Shown: positions 7,074 to 14,098 of the stretch, in pieces
Layout of the letters: every line of letters starts with the position of its first letter
How positions within the stretch are numbered: the stretch's first letter is position 1
Source: Bacillota bacterium
GTDB lineage: Bacteria; Bacillota; Clostridia; Christensenellales; SZUA-584
Length of the DNA: 22,296 bases
Direction of reading: 5' to 3'
NCBI GenBank assembly: GCA_023461435.1
Contig: JAEYLC010000029.1
Coordinates: 1-22,296 of the forward strand
Notes under the pieces: generated by a model
The model's database searches: none
Told to the model about the DNA's origin: nothing
What the model saw: only the letters and a program-made list of their open reading frames with translations
Translations under genes and position numbers: made by a program

Positions 7074-8249
7074 CTAGCCGACCGTCGATACCACATCGCC
7101 CGCAACCGCGGCGGCGATCATCGCTTCGGCGTCGAGCATTTCCTCCGCTTTTTGAATGTCTCCAAGGCGCGGCTTCGTGACCGGGTGCTTCGGAACAAAC
7201 ACGGTGCAGCAGTCCTCATACGGCAGTATCGACGTCTCGAAGGTGCCGTATTTCTGAGCGTGTTCGGTGATTTCAAGCTTATCCATGCCGATCAGCGGAC
7301 GCAGCACGGGCATAACCGCCGCGTCGTTGGTGACCGCGAGGCTTTCGAGCGTCTGGCTCGCAACCTGCCCCACACTCTCCCCCGTTATGAGCGCGAGGCA
7401 GCGGTCGGCCACGGCGAGGCGTTCCGCAATTCGCATCATAAAACGGCGCATCAATATGGTCAGATACTCCTGCGGGCATTTCTCATAAAGCGTCATCTGG
7501 ATATCCGTAAAACGCACCACATGCAACCGTACCGGCCCCGTATAGCGCGCCATGAGCTTTGCTAAGTCGTACACCTTCTCGAGCGCCTTGTCGCTCGTAT
7601 ACGGAAAGCTCTCGAAGTGCACCGCCGAAAGCGCCACGCCGCGCTTTGCGATCATGCAGCCCGCCACGGGGCTGTCGATACCGCCCGAAAGCAGCAGCGC
7701 CGCGCGCCCGTTGCAGCCGACGGGCATGCCGCCCGGCCCCTTGAGCACACGCGTATAGCAGTAAGCCTTGTCGCGAATTTCAAGATACGCGGTCAGCTCC
7801 GGATTTTCGAGATTGACCTTGAGCCCCGGCACAGCGTCGAATATCACGCCGCCCGCCTCCGCCGCCATCTGCGACGACTTCATCGGGAACCGTTTGTCCG
7901 CCCTTCGCGCCTCGACGCGAAACTGCACCGTGTCCTTAGGTATCCGCGTTCTTTCCTCCGCCACGAGAGCCGCCAGCGCCTGCGCAGCGGCCTCAAAGTT
8001 TTGCTCCAGCCGTACACCCGGGCTGTAGGAATGAATGCCGAAAACACGCCCCAGCGCCTCGAGCGCCGCGTTCATCTGGTCTTCCCTCACGTTCTCCACA
8101 TAAACTCGGCTTTCCCCTCGCCGCACGCGTAAGCCCTCGATGCCGCCAAGCGCGAGCGCGACGTTTTTCACGAGCGCCTTCTCAAAAAACGGGCGGTTGA
8201 GCCCTTTCAAGTGAATCTCCGCGTAACGAATGATGATGATATTATCCAC
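7074..8249 (-). CDS. thiI: tRNA 4-thiouridine synthase ThiI (no rhodanese domain)
   Basis: 391 residues from the GTG start. It adenylates U8 of tRNA and inserts sulfur to give 4-thiouridine; in some bacteria ThiI also serves thiamine thiazole synthesis. The N-terminal ferredoxin-like and THUMP domains (about 1-165) bind tRNA. The PP-loop SGGIDSPVA (188-196) binds ATP. PYEDCCTVFVPKHPVTKP near 340 carries the Cys that I align with the catalytic disulfide-forming Cys of E. coli ThiI. The C-terminal rhodanese domain of the E. coli enzyme is missing, as in Bacillus, so sulfur should come directly from the adjacent desulfurase. The frame opens at ATG 8282, but GGAGGT (8259-8264) is placed 9 bases before GTG 8249, and family members start with this MDN/IRYAEIxLKG sequence. 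The first 8 bases overlap the end of the desulfurase gene (GTGGATAA), which suggests translational coupling. Confidence 0.95.
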   Translation of the reverse strand: MDNIIIIRYAEIHLKGLNRPFFEKALVKNVALALGGIEGLRVRRGESRVYVENVREDQMNAALEALGRVFGIHSYSPGVRLEQNFEAAAQALAALVAEERTRIPKDTVQFRVEARRADKRFPMKSSQMAAEAGGVIFDAVPGLKVNLENPELTAYLEIRDKAYCYTRVLKGPGGMPVGCNGRAALLLSGGIDSPVAGCMIAKRGVALSAVHFESFPYTSDKALEKVYDLAKLMARYTGPVRLHVVRFTDIQMTLYEKCPQEYLTILMRRFMMRIAERLAVADRCLALITGESVGQVASQTLESLAVTNDAAVMPVLRPLIGMDKLEITEHAQKYGTFETSILPYEDCCTVFVPKHPVTKPRLGDIQKAEEMLDAEAMIAAAVAGDVVSTVG

Positions 8250-9363
8250 GTTGTGAAAACCTCCGAAGCTGCAAAACCGCATTTTTCAGCGATTCCAAGC
8301 ATATTTGTATATCGTCTGTTGTATTGTCACCGCACATGCTGATGCGCACCGTGCCCTCGGCCAGCGAGCGTTTGACGCCGGACTCGAGCAGCACGCGGCT
8401 CACCTTGCCGCGCGAACAGGCCGCCCCCGTGCCGATGCAGACGCCGTTTTCTCCGAGCGTACGCGCAAGCACCTCGGCGCGTATGCCCTCGAACGAAACG
8501 CTGACGATGTGCGGCACATAAGCCTTCGGTTCATTGACAACCGCGCCTTCGACCTGCCCGAGGCCGCTCACCAGCTCGGTTCGCAGCGCGTCCACATGCG
8601 CGTTTTCGTCCGTGCGGCCAAGGCCGCGGCTCAGCGCGTCGCCAAACGCCTGGATGCCAAGCGTATTTTCGGTGCCCGCGCGCAGCACGCTTTCCTGGCT
8701 GCCGCCGAGCAGCACGGGCTTGACGGTGCGCCCCTGCTTTGCGAGCAGCGCGCCCGTGCCTTTGAGCCCGTGAATCTTGTGGGCGCTCACCGTGTAGTAA
8801 TCCACGCCGAGGCTGTTTATATCAATGGGCGTTTTGAGCAGCGCCTGCACGCCGTCCGCGTGGAACAGCGTGTCCGGGTTCTTGGCTCTCACGGCCTGCC
8901 GGATGGCTTTGATATCATTGAGCGCGCCGGTTTCGTTGTTGACATGCATGATGCTGACGAGCGCCGTGTTCTCTTTTACAAGCGCGGCCACATCGTCCGG
9001 CTCGATCACAAAGCTCCGGGGTGAAACATAGCTGACCTCGGCACCCTGCTGCTCCAGATGCTTGAACATCACGTAAACGGACGGATGCTCAACGGCGCTT
9101 GTGATATAGTGCGCGCCCTTGCGAACCGCCGAAAGCACCGCCATATTGTTGGCTTCGGTGCCGCCCGATGTGAACACGCAGGTGCCGTCCCCCAGCCCAA
9201 GGCTTTTCGAAAGCAGTGCCCTGAAGCCTTTTATCTCACTGAAAACCGCTTCCGCATCCTTGTATGCCGCGGAGGGGTTGAACCAGGCTGACTCGGCATG
9301 GTGCGGGGCGGCCCAGTCCAAGTACGGCTTGGTGGTTGCCGCGTTATCGAGATAAATAACCAA
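8242..9363 (-). CDS. Cysteine desulfurase (NifS/IscS family), partner of ThiI
   Basis: A 373-residue PLP enzyme that converts cysteine to alanine and carries the sulfur as a persulfide. Visible residues: YLDNAATT at the N-terminus, SGGTEANN (66-73), H93 (PLP stacking), HADGVQ (168-173), the PLP lysine K196 in SAHKIHG, and the sulfur-accepting C316 in GTGAACSRGK. The start is most likely TTG 9363: GGAGG at 9374-9378 lies 10 bases upstream and the protein then begins MVIYLDNAATT. Starting at ATG 9450 would add 29 residues encoded by AT-rich promoter-like DNA. Its direct overlap with thiI argues that it is a dedicated ThiI sulfur donor, like NifZ in Bacillus, rather than the general Fe-S cluster desulfurase; this is inference from context. 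Confidence 0.95.
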   Translation of the reverse strand: MVIYLDNAATTKPYLDWAAPHHAESAWFNPSAAYKDAEAVFSEIKGFRALLSKSLGLGDGTCVFTSGGTEANNMAVLSAVRKGAHYITSAVEHPSVYVMFKHLEQQGAEVSYVSPRSFVIEPDDVAALVKENTALVSIMHVNNETGALNDIKAIRQAVRAKNPDTLFHADGVQALLKTPIDINSLGVDYYTVSAHKIHGLKGTGALLAKQGRTVKPVLLGGSQESVLRAGTENTLGIQAFGDALSRGLGRTDENAHVDALRTELVSGLGQVEGAVVNEPKAYVPHIVSVSFEGIRAEVLARTLGENGVCIGTGAACSRGKVSRVLLESGVKRSLAEGTVRISMCGDNTTDDIQICLESLKNAVLQLRRFSQRG

Positions 9364-9509
9364 AAAAATAGTGCCTCCCCAAGCGAAATAGTATATAATT
9401 ATGTTTATAATAACACGGAATGTGGAATATATGTAACAGTTTTTATACAAAGGGCCCGCCGATTGCGCATTTCCTATGAACCGGCGTTCCCTTGACCAGC
9501 GGAGGATTT

Positions 9510-11273
9510 ATGAACTACTGCCCGAATTGCGGAAATAAGCTTAACCCGACTGACGTGCTTTGTTCCCGGTGCGGTTCGCTTGTCGAGAGGGCCAAAGCGT
9601 CTTCATATCCGCAGCCTGCAAACAATGCGGAAATCTGCCGTCCTTCAACGGCTTCAGCCGACGTTCCCGAAGCGGACATGACGGTTCCGGGCCAAATCGC
9701 CATGCCGGGGCTGATCCCGGGTCTGGAAGATAACACGGCATCGGATACCGATAAACTGTGGCTGGAAATTGAAGAGATCGACGCGACGGCTCCCGCCGAA
9801 GAACAGGCGGAAGCCGCGGTCAGCGAAACTGAAGCCGAGACTGAGGCCGAAGCCGAAGCCGAAGCCGAGCCGGGCTCCGCCGAAGAGCAGCTGCCTGCCG
9901 TACCCGAGGAAATATCGCCGGATGACGTCGAGACTCGCCGGTCTTCCCGCCGCATGCAGGAAAATGCAGCTCCCATCGATACGGCTCCCCAGCCGCGCGA
10001 CCGGGCGGCTAAAAAACACGCTCCGGGTATTGTGGTGCTGCTCATTTGGATTCTGACGACAGCCGCCGTGTTCGCGGGCTTCTATTTTGCGGACAGCTAT
10101 GTGGCCGAAAACTACGGCGGATGGGACGCGTTTGTCCAGGATTTTACAAAAGGCAAGGTTGAGCTCGATATCAGCGCCGCCTATTTGTCGAGCATCAAAG
10201 TGGATGTCAGCGAGGCGCAAACGGAAGACGGCGCGCCCGCGCACCGTTTTGATGTGACACTCGCGGACGGGAAAAGCATCCGCGTGCTGCCCTTGGGGGA
10301 AAGCTACCCCATGCAGAACGGCAGCGCGTCTTTCACGGTTTCCGATGAGGCGCTTGCGAAAAGCCTAGGCGTCGTCACGTCGGACGCTTCGATGGACACG
10401 AGCGGCATCAGCCTCGATGTGCAAACAGCTTCTCAATCGTTCACCTACCCCATCACGTCGCTGTCGCTCAAGCTGACCGACGCGCAGTACAGGCGTGAAA
10501 AGCCGTCCGCCGAAACGCTCACAACCACGGATACGGGGCTCAAAATCACTCTCACGGTATCGCCGGATGCCACGGTTTTTATCAACAATTCAAATCACAG
10601 CGAGGATATCGACGATTTCGGGCATCTGACGGCAACCATGCCGCTTGAGCTCGGAGAAGATGCGTTCGTCATTGAGGCGATACAGCCCGGCAGACGCTCC
10701 GTCAAAGAGAACTTTACAATCACGCGCGAGCTGCCCGCAATCTCGCTGTCGCTGCGCGACCAGTATTTAAGGGTGTATGAATCCTCGTTCGAATGCCGCG
10801 GGACCTCGCAGGCCGGGGCGACTGTCACCGCGATGCTGGACGGCAAGAAGTTTACGGCGCTGGTCGGAGATGACGGCGTATTCTCGTTCGCCTGCACGCT
10901 CACCAACACAGGCGTCTATGACATGCAGGTCACCGCTGCCAAAGAGGGCCTCGCCGATGCGACCGCCCCCGTGATGGTGGAATACCTGCCGGGACAGGAA
11001 ACGTACATTGAAAAAACCAAAGAAATGACCGTCGATAAGATCATGAAAGATATAAACGCCGTGAAAGGCACGGATATCAAGACGACCGCGAGGATCGACG
11101 GCAATATCACAAATGAGAACCATACCCAGTCGTTTACGGTTATCTCCAAGGACGGCGCCACCATGAGCTGCTATTACTACGGCCCGGAGCGTCTCTCCGC
11201 CGAGCTTGAGTATACGTTCTGCGGGGTTTTTGATACGGACAAAAACAGCTTCTATGTGATGTTCGTGGAATAA
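9510..11273 (+). CDS. Zinc-ribbon, acidic-linker, single-pass membrane protein
   Basis: 587 residues. The N-terminus is a zinc ribbon (C4, C7, C18, C21 in YCPNCGNK...CSRCG). A low-complexity acidic linker follows (about 75-140), including an EA repeat encoded by GCCGAA hexamers at 9826-9870. A basic segment and one membrane helix (about 172-194) come next, and then about 390 residues that should be outside the cell. The outer part contains a probable bacterial Ig-like unit (about 425-495, with QAGATVTAMLDGKKF) and a C-terminal small beta domain ending in YVMFVE. The layout resembles TcaA/YvbJ-like zinc-ribbon membrane proteins of Bacillota, but I cannot assign a function. The start is ATG 9510 after GGAGG; a TTG 18 bases upstream would include the ribosome binding site. 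It is monocistronic and divergent from the desulfurase. Confidence 0.87.
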   Translation: MNYCPNCGNKLNPTDVLCSRCGSLVERAKASSYPQPANNAEICRPSTASADVPEADMTVPGQIAMPGLIPGLEDNTASDTDKLWLEIEEIDATAPAEEQAEAAVSETEAETEAEAEAEAEPGSAEEQLPAVPEEISPDDVETRRSSRRMQENAAPIDTAPQPRDRAAKKHAPGIVVLLIWILTTAAVFAGFYFADSYVAENYGGWDAFVQDFTKGKVELDISAAYLSSIKVDVSEAQTEDGAPAHRFDVTLADGKSIRVLPLGESYPMQNGSASFTVSDEALAKSLGVVTSDASMDTSGISLDVQTASQSFTYPITSLSLKLTDAQYRREKPSAETLTTTDTGLKITLTVSPDATVFINNSNHSEDIDDFGHLTATMPLELGEDAFVIEAIQPGRRSVKENFTITRELPAISLSLRDQYLRVYESSFECRGTSQAGATVTAMLDGKKFTALVGDDGVFSFACTLTNTGVYDMQVTAAKEGLADATAPVMVEYLPGQETYIEKTKEMTVDKIMKDINAVKGTDIKTTARIDGNITNENHTQSFTVISKDGATMSCYYYGPERLSAELEYTFCGVFDTDKNSFYVMFVE

Positions 11274-11286
11274 CATATTCGTATAC

Positions 11287-11319
11287 AAAACACTTGCTCA
11301 ATGAAGCGGCAAGTGCTTT
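11287..11319. terminator. Probable bidirectional terminator
   Basis: CACTTGC (11291-11297) pairs with GCAAGTG (11309-11315). It is flanked by A-rich sequence on the left and T-rich on the right, and lies between two converging genes. On the minus strand it is followed by TTTTGTAT, which makes it the better terminator for the TetR gene. Confidence 0.6.
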
Positions 11320-11333
11320 GTATTGGCTTAAAG

Positions 11334-11969
11334 CTATGGCCTTATGGCGTTTATAATCAAATCAAAGCTGAAGTTGAGATACTCGGCTTCATCAAGCTCG
11401 AGCATTGTCCATACGCTCTTGTCCGTGGAGGAAATCGTATAGAGCAGGCTGAACGCGGAAAAAAAAGCAAAGAATATCGCCTTTTTCATATCCACATCCG
11501 TTTTGATGCTGCCGTCAACCTTCCCGATATCCACAAGATTCATGAGCAGCGCCATCCGCATGCCGTCATACCGCGCAATCTGCTGAAAATGCGGGCTGGC
11601 GTCACAGTTTTGCTGGTTGGCCGGTTTATAATTCAGTATCTTGAACATTCCGATATCGTCGAGATAAAAATGCAGATGCGCCATATTGGCAAGATGAATT
11701 TTCTCAAGAGCAGACCCGCCCGCCGCGATGGCTTCTTCGGATGCCAGAAACAGCTTTTTGGCCCCCTTCAAAGCCACCGCAAAATAGAGGTCCTCCTTGC
11801 TCAAAAAGTACTGATAAAGTGTCCTTTTTGTCAGCCCCGCTTCTTTGACCACCTCGTCAATCGACGTCCCTTCAAAACCCTTTTGCTTGAAAAGCCTCTC
11901 CGCGGCGTTAATAAAAGCCGTCTCTTTTTTGGCTTTGTTCAACTCGCGTTTTGACGGAATCTCCTGCAT
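11334..11969 (-). CDS. TetR/AcrR family transcriptional regulator
   Basis: 211 residues. The N-terminal TetR DNA-binding domain is clear: AFINAAERLFKQKGFEGTSI, then VVKEAGLTKRTLYQYFLSKE, with the recognition helix around residues 42-52. The C-terminal helical part (about 75-205) should bind a ligand and form the dimer; it is not similar enough to a known subfamily to name the ligand. The ATG at 11969 is preferred. A TTG 24 bases upstream is in frame, but that region contains the AGGAG site (11981-11985) needed for translation from 11969. It is transcribed away from the small membrane protein and the methyltransferase-like gene, with a palindrome between them, so it is most likely a local repressor of those genes and of itself. 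Confidence 0.93.
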   Translation of the reverse strand: MQEIPSKRELNKAKKETAFINAAERLFKQKGFEGTSIDEVVKEAGLTKRTLYQYFLSKEDLYFAVALKGAKKLFLASEEAIAAGGSALEKIHLANMAHLHFYLDDIGMFKILNYKPANQQNCDASPHFQQIARYDGMRMALLMNLVDIGKVDGSIKTDVDMKKAIFFAFFSAFSLLYTISSTDKSVWTMLELDEAEYLNFSFDLIINAIRP

Positions 11970-11986
11970 TTTATTTTTTTCTCCTG

Positions 11987-12015
11987 TTGACAAATAAGTA
12001 CACCGGCGTTATACT
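11987..12015 (+). promoter_or_regulatory. Promoter of the 12133-12809 unit
   Basis: TTGACA (11987-11992), a 17-base spacer and TATACT (12010-12015) make an almost consensus housekeeping promoter facing the two membrane protein genes. Its -10 box lies inside the left arm of the 10-bp palindrome. Confidence 0.85.
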
Positions 12016-12033
12016 TATTTTAAAAGTATAACG
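12007..12033. promoter_or_regulatory. Candidate TetR operator
   Basis: CGTTATACTT (12007-12016) and its exact reverse complement AAGTATAACG (12024-12033) are separated by 7 bases. The site lies in the divergent intergenic region and covers the -10 box of the plus-strand promoter. On the minus strand the right arm also reads TATACT, so one bound dimer could block both directions. Confidence 0.75.
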
Positions 12034-12132
12034 ACAGTTTATTTTTTATAAGCATACCGCATCTGCGCGCTTCTGTCAATGAAGGAAAACTGTCGGACAG
12101 ACTTTAAAAGATTTTGAGAGGAGATCAGTAAA

Positions 12133-12321
12133 ATGAGAGTGTTTCAAATCATCATTTCCATTATCACGGTTTTGATGGCGCTCGGCATGTTCGGCTTCAG
12201 CTTTTGGATCAACGCAAATTTCTCCAAAGGCATCGAAGCGCCACAATGCTTTCTGCCGATGAGCATCATCACAACAGTGCTCGTGGTCATCACGGTCATC
12301 ACGGTCTTTATCAGAAAATAA
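12133..12321 (+). CDS. Small two-helix membrane protein
   Basis: 62 residues with two likely membrane helices (about 3-25 and 40-59) joined by a short polar loop. It has no known domain. The ATG follows AGAGGAGATC at good distance. It is the first gene after the near-consensus promoter that overlaps the candidate TetR operator, and the methyltransferase-like gene follows after 29 bases, so the two are almost certainly co-transcribed and controlled by the TetR regulator. A role as a partner of the downstream membrane enzyme or in efflux is possible, but nothing in the sequence shows this. Confidence 0.8.
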   Translation: MRVFQIIISIITVLMALGMFGFSFWINANFSKGIEAPQCFLPMSIITTVLVVITVITVFIRK

Positions 12322-12350
12322 TCGCGCCGAGGCGCAGAAAGGAAAGAACA

Positions 12351-12809
12351 ATGGAAAAACACATGACATTGATGGGCATCGCATGGAAGATACTCGTCGT
12401 CCTTATCGTTTCGCTGGCGATCACCGCCGGTATCCACTATCTGCTGGCCCCGTCCCTGCAGATCACCGATGATACGCATACGCTGGTCATCGTGGCCGCC
12501 GCCATGGTGATTGCCGGGTTTGGGCTCAACCTCGCGGCGGCGCTCGGCATGATGAGGGCGCACAAAAAGGGGCTGCTCGCGACGGGCGGCCTCTACGCCG
12601 TCTTTTTGAACCCGATGTATACTTTTCAGGTGTTTGTGACGGTTCCGGGGCTGCTGCTTTTGTTCAACTCTTGGATCATCATGCTGTCGGCGGTTCCGCT
12701 CATCATCGCGTTCGAGGTGTTCAAAAAAGAAGAGGAAGCGTATCTGCACGAAAAATTCGCGGATCAATACCTCGATTACAGGAAAAAGGTGCTGTTTAAA
12801 TTTTTATAA
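12351..12809 (+). CDS. Isoprenylcysteine/phospholipid methyltransferase-like membrane protein
   Basis: 152 residues with about four to five membrane helices. The C-terminal part has the pattern seen in the ICMT/PEMT-like family: a helix followed by KKEEEAYLHEKFADQYLDYR and a basic tail, with the conserved acidic E..L and Y-x-x-Y positions that sit close to the S-adenosylmethionine site. Family members methylate lipids or other membrane-associated substrates; bacterial members are mostly uncharacterised. Compared with typical members the more N-terminal glycine/histidine-rich segment is poorly conserved, so catalytic activity is uncertain. The ATG is preceded by AAAGGAAAG. It is second gene of the TetR-controlled unit. 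The substrate cannot be inferred. Confidence 0.72.
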   Translation: MEKHMTLMGIAWKILVVLIVSLAITAGIHYLLAPSLQITDDTHTLVIVAAAMVIAGFGLNLAAALGMMRAHKKGLLATGGLYAVFLNPMYTFQVFVTVPGLLLLFNSWIIMLSAVPLIIAFEVFKKEEEAYLHEKFADQYLDYRKKVLFKFL

Positions 12810-13076
12810 AGGGTGTTTCACTTTTTATGATGAAGTCTCAGTAAGCGGCTATTAGGATTGTTTTGTCAAGGACTGTTTTTGCGGCGGGGAAACTGTTTGC
12901 GTACATAGGAATGAGTGTCCATCTTGTAAGTCGCAGTATGGTAAAGTAAGATAAAGTGAGGTCAGACTTTCTTGAAAAGTCATCTTGCAACTGTTGGTTG
13001 ACAACATTCCAAGATACCCTGATAGATTGCAACCGATATTTCAGTTACGCTATTTCCAAAGAAGGGAGCGAACAAC

Positions 13077-13595
13077 ATGACATTAGGTGAAAAAATCCAA
13101 CAATTACGAAAGGTAAGCGGCCTTTCTCAAGAACAGCTTGCAGAGATGGTCGGAGTATCAAGACAAGCGATTTCAAAATGGGAAACAGACCAATCCTCGC
13201 CTGAAATAGAAAAGGTGCTTTTACTTAGTAAGGCGTTTTCTATTTCAACAGATGAATTGCTCGGTAGTGGAATTACACTTAATGCGGAAGTCTCGGCTCC
13301 GCAGTTGAATGACATTATCCAATCCAATACAATGAAAAGACAATTTACGGTTGGTTGGATAACTGCTGTTATCGGTTTGGTCTTGCTGATTTGTGAGCTT
13401 TTTTCTCTTAAAATCATTCAGTTTACCGCCATGCAATCCGATTTGCAAAATGCCGCAGGGATAGGGTTTTATGAAAATCCTATGGAGTACGCTCGAATTG
13501 CACCAATGCCAACAATTTTTACGATAACGATTGTAATAATTACTCTCGGCGTTGGTCTAACTGTATTTAGCTTTATCCGTAATAAAAAGAAGTAG
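13077..13595 (+). CDS. XRE-family regulator with C-terminal membrane helices
   Basis: 172 residues. The N-terminal helix-turn-helix (about 1-62) is a textbook XRE/Cro domain: LGEKIQQLRKVSGLSQEQLA, then VGVSRQAISKWETDQSSPEI. The C-terminal part contains two membrane helices (about 92-112 and 144-165), so the regulator is probably tethered to the membrane and may sense a membrane-active agent. The ribosome binding site is GGGAG. A TTGACA at 12998-13003 could be its -35 box, but the -10 is poor. The gene and its flanks are clearly AT-rich with A/T-ending codons, unlike clpX or the methyltransferase-like gene, and a degenerate relaxase tail follows on the other strand. It was probably brought in by a mobile element. 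No target gene is adjacent. Confidence 0.9.
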   Translation: MTLGEKIQQLRKVSGLSQEQLAEMVGVSRQAISKWETDQSSPEIEKVLLLSKAFSISTDELLGSGITLNAEVSAPQLNDIIQSNTMKRQFTVGWITAVIGLVLLICELFSLKIIQFTAMQSDLQNAAGIGFYENPMEYARIAPMPTIFTITIVIITLGVGLTVFSFIRNKKK

Positions 13596-13714
13596 TTTTA
13601 TCATCTTATGTTTCTTTAATATGCCTTATTTTGTTCTTTGGAGAGGCCGGGGGCGCGGGGTGCGTAGCCCTGCAAAAGCCTTTTACAGTCTGGATAGGCA
13701 TAACGGTTGGATGA

Positions 13715-13963
13715 CAATTTCATGCTACGTGTCCGTGTTGGTTGCGTTCTGCCAGTTTTCTCGCGCATGATCTCATAAACACCGCGCCGTATTTGCTCGA
13801 CTGCCTTTACCTCTTCTTTTAGAGAATAACTCTCCGTTAAGCCTATTTCGCTCGGCGGTCAGCTCGATCCGCTCCGCTCTCCATGCTTTGTCGGCAGGGT
13901 GGCCTTGTCGTTCATCACGCCTTTAAGGTAACTACCCGCCGCCGTGAATAGTATTTCTCTCTT
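13715..13963 (-). pseudogene. Degenerate C-terminus of a conjugative-element relaxase
   Basis: Translating the minus strand across three frames gives a continuous relaxase-like tail: SYLKGVMNDKATLPTK, then RAERIELTAERNRLNGELFS, then LKEEVKAVEQIRRGVYEIMR ending in TRTRSMKL. The first switch of frame is near 13882-13889 (one base lost) and the second near 13819-13826, where loss of one CT in a CTCTCT run would explain it. This pattern (YLK.VMN, ..W..E...LTAER, L..EV..VE..RRG...IM, PTRT) is what I know from the C-terminus of relaxase/mobilization nucleases in clostridial conjugative transposons. The nuclease domain is absent: upstream there is a stop at 13964-13966 and then unrelated sequence. 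The frame then runs past the usual end of the protein. The 503-base stretch 13596-14098 holds only this remnant and the clpX terminator. Confidence 0.72.
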
Positions 13964-14040
13964 CTAAAGCTCGCTCGAAATAACATTTGAAACTTTTGTC
14001 AGAAGTCTGCCGTCTCTCAAGGAGAAGGCTTATCACTCAC

Positions 14041-14081
14041 TAAAAAAGCAAAAAGCCGGTGCGGGAATTTCCCGAACCGGC
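14041..14081 (-). terminator. Terminator of the tig-clpP-clpX operon
   Basis: On the minus strand a stem of GCCGGT-CGGG with CCCG-ACCGGC (14055-14081, one mismatch, 5-base loop) is followed by TTTTTGCTTTTTT. It lies 17 bases after the clpX stop codon. Confidence 0.93.
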
Positions 14082-14098
14082 CTATCAAACTTTTACTA

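Noticed and set aside
12838..13032. A 64-codon frame on the minus strand in the AT-rich region before the XRE gene
   Set aside because: No ribosome binding site and no recognisable motif; it covers the likely XRE promoter. It could be a fragment of the decayed mobile element, but this cannot be supported.
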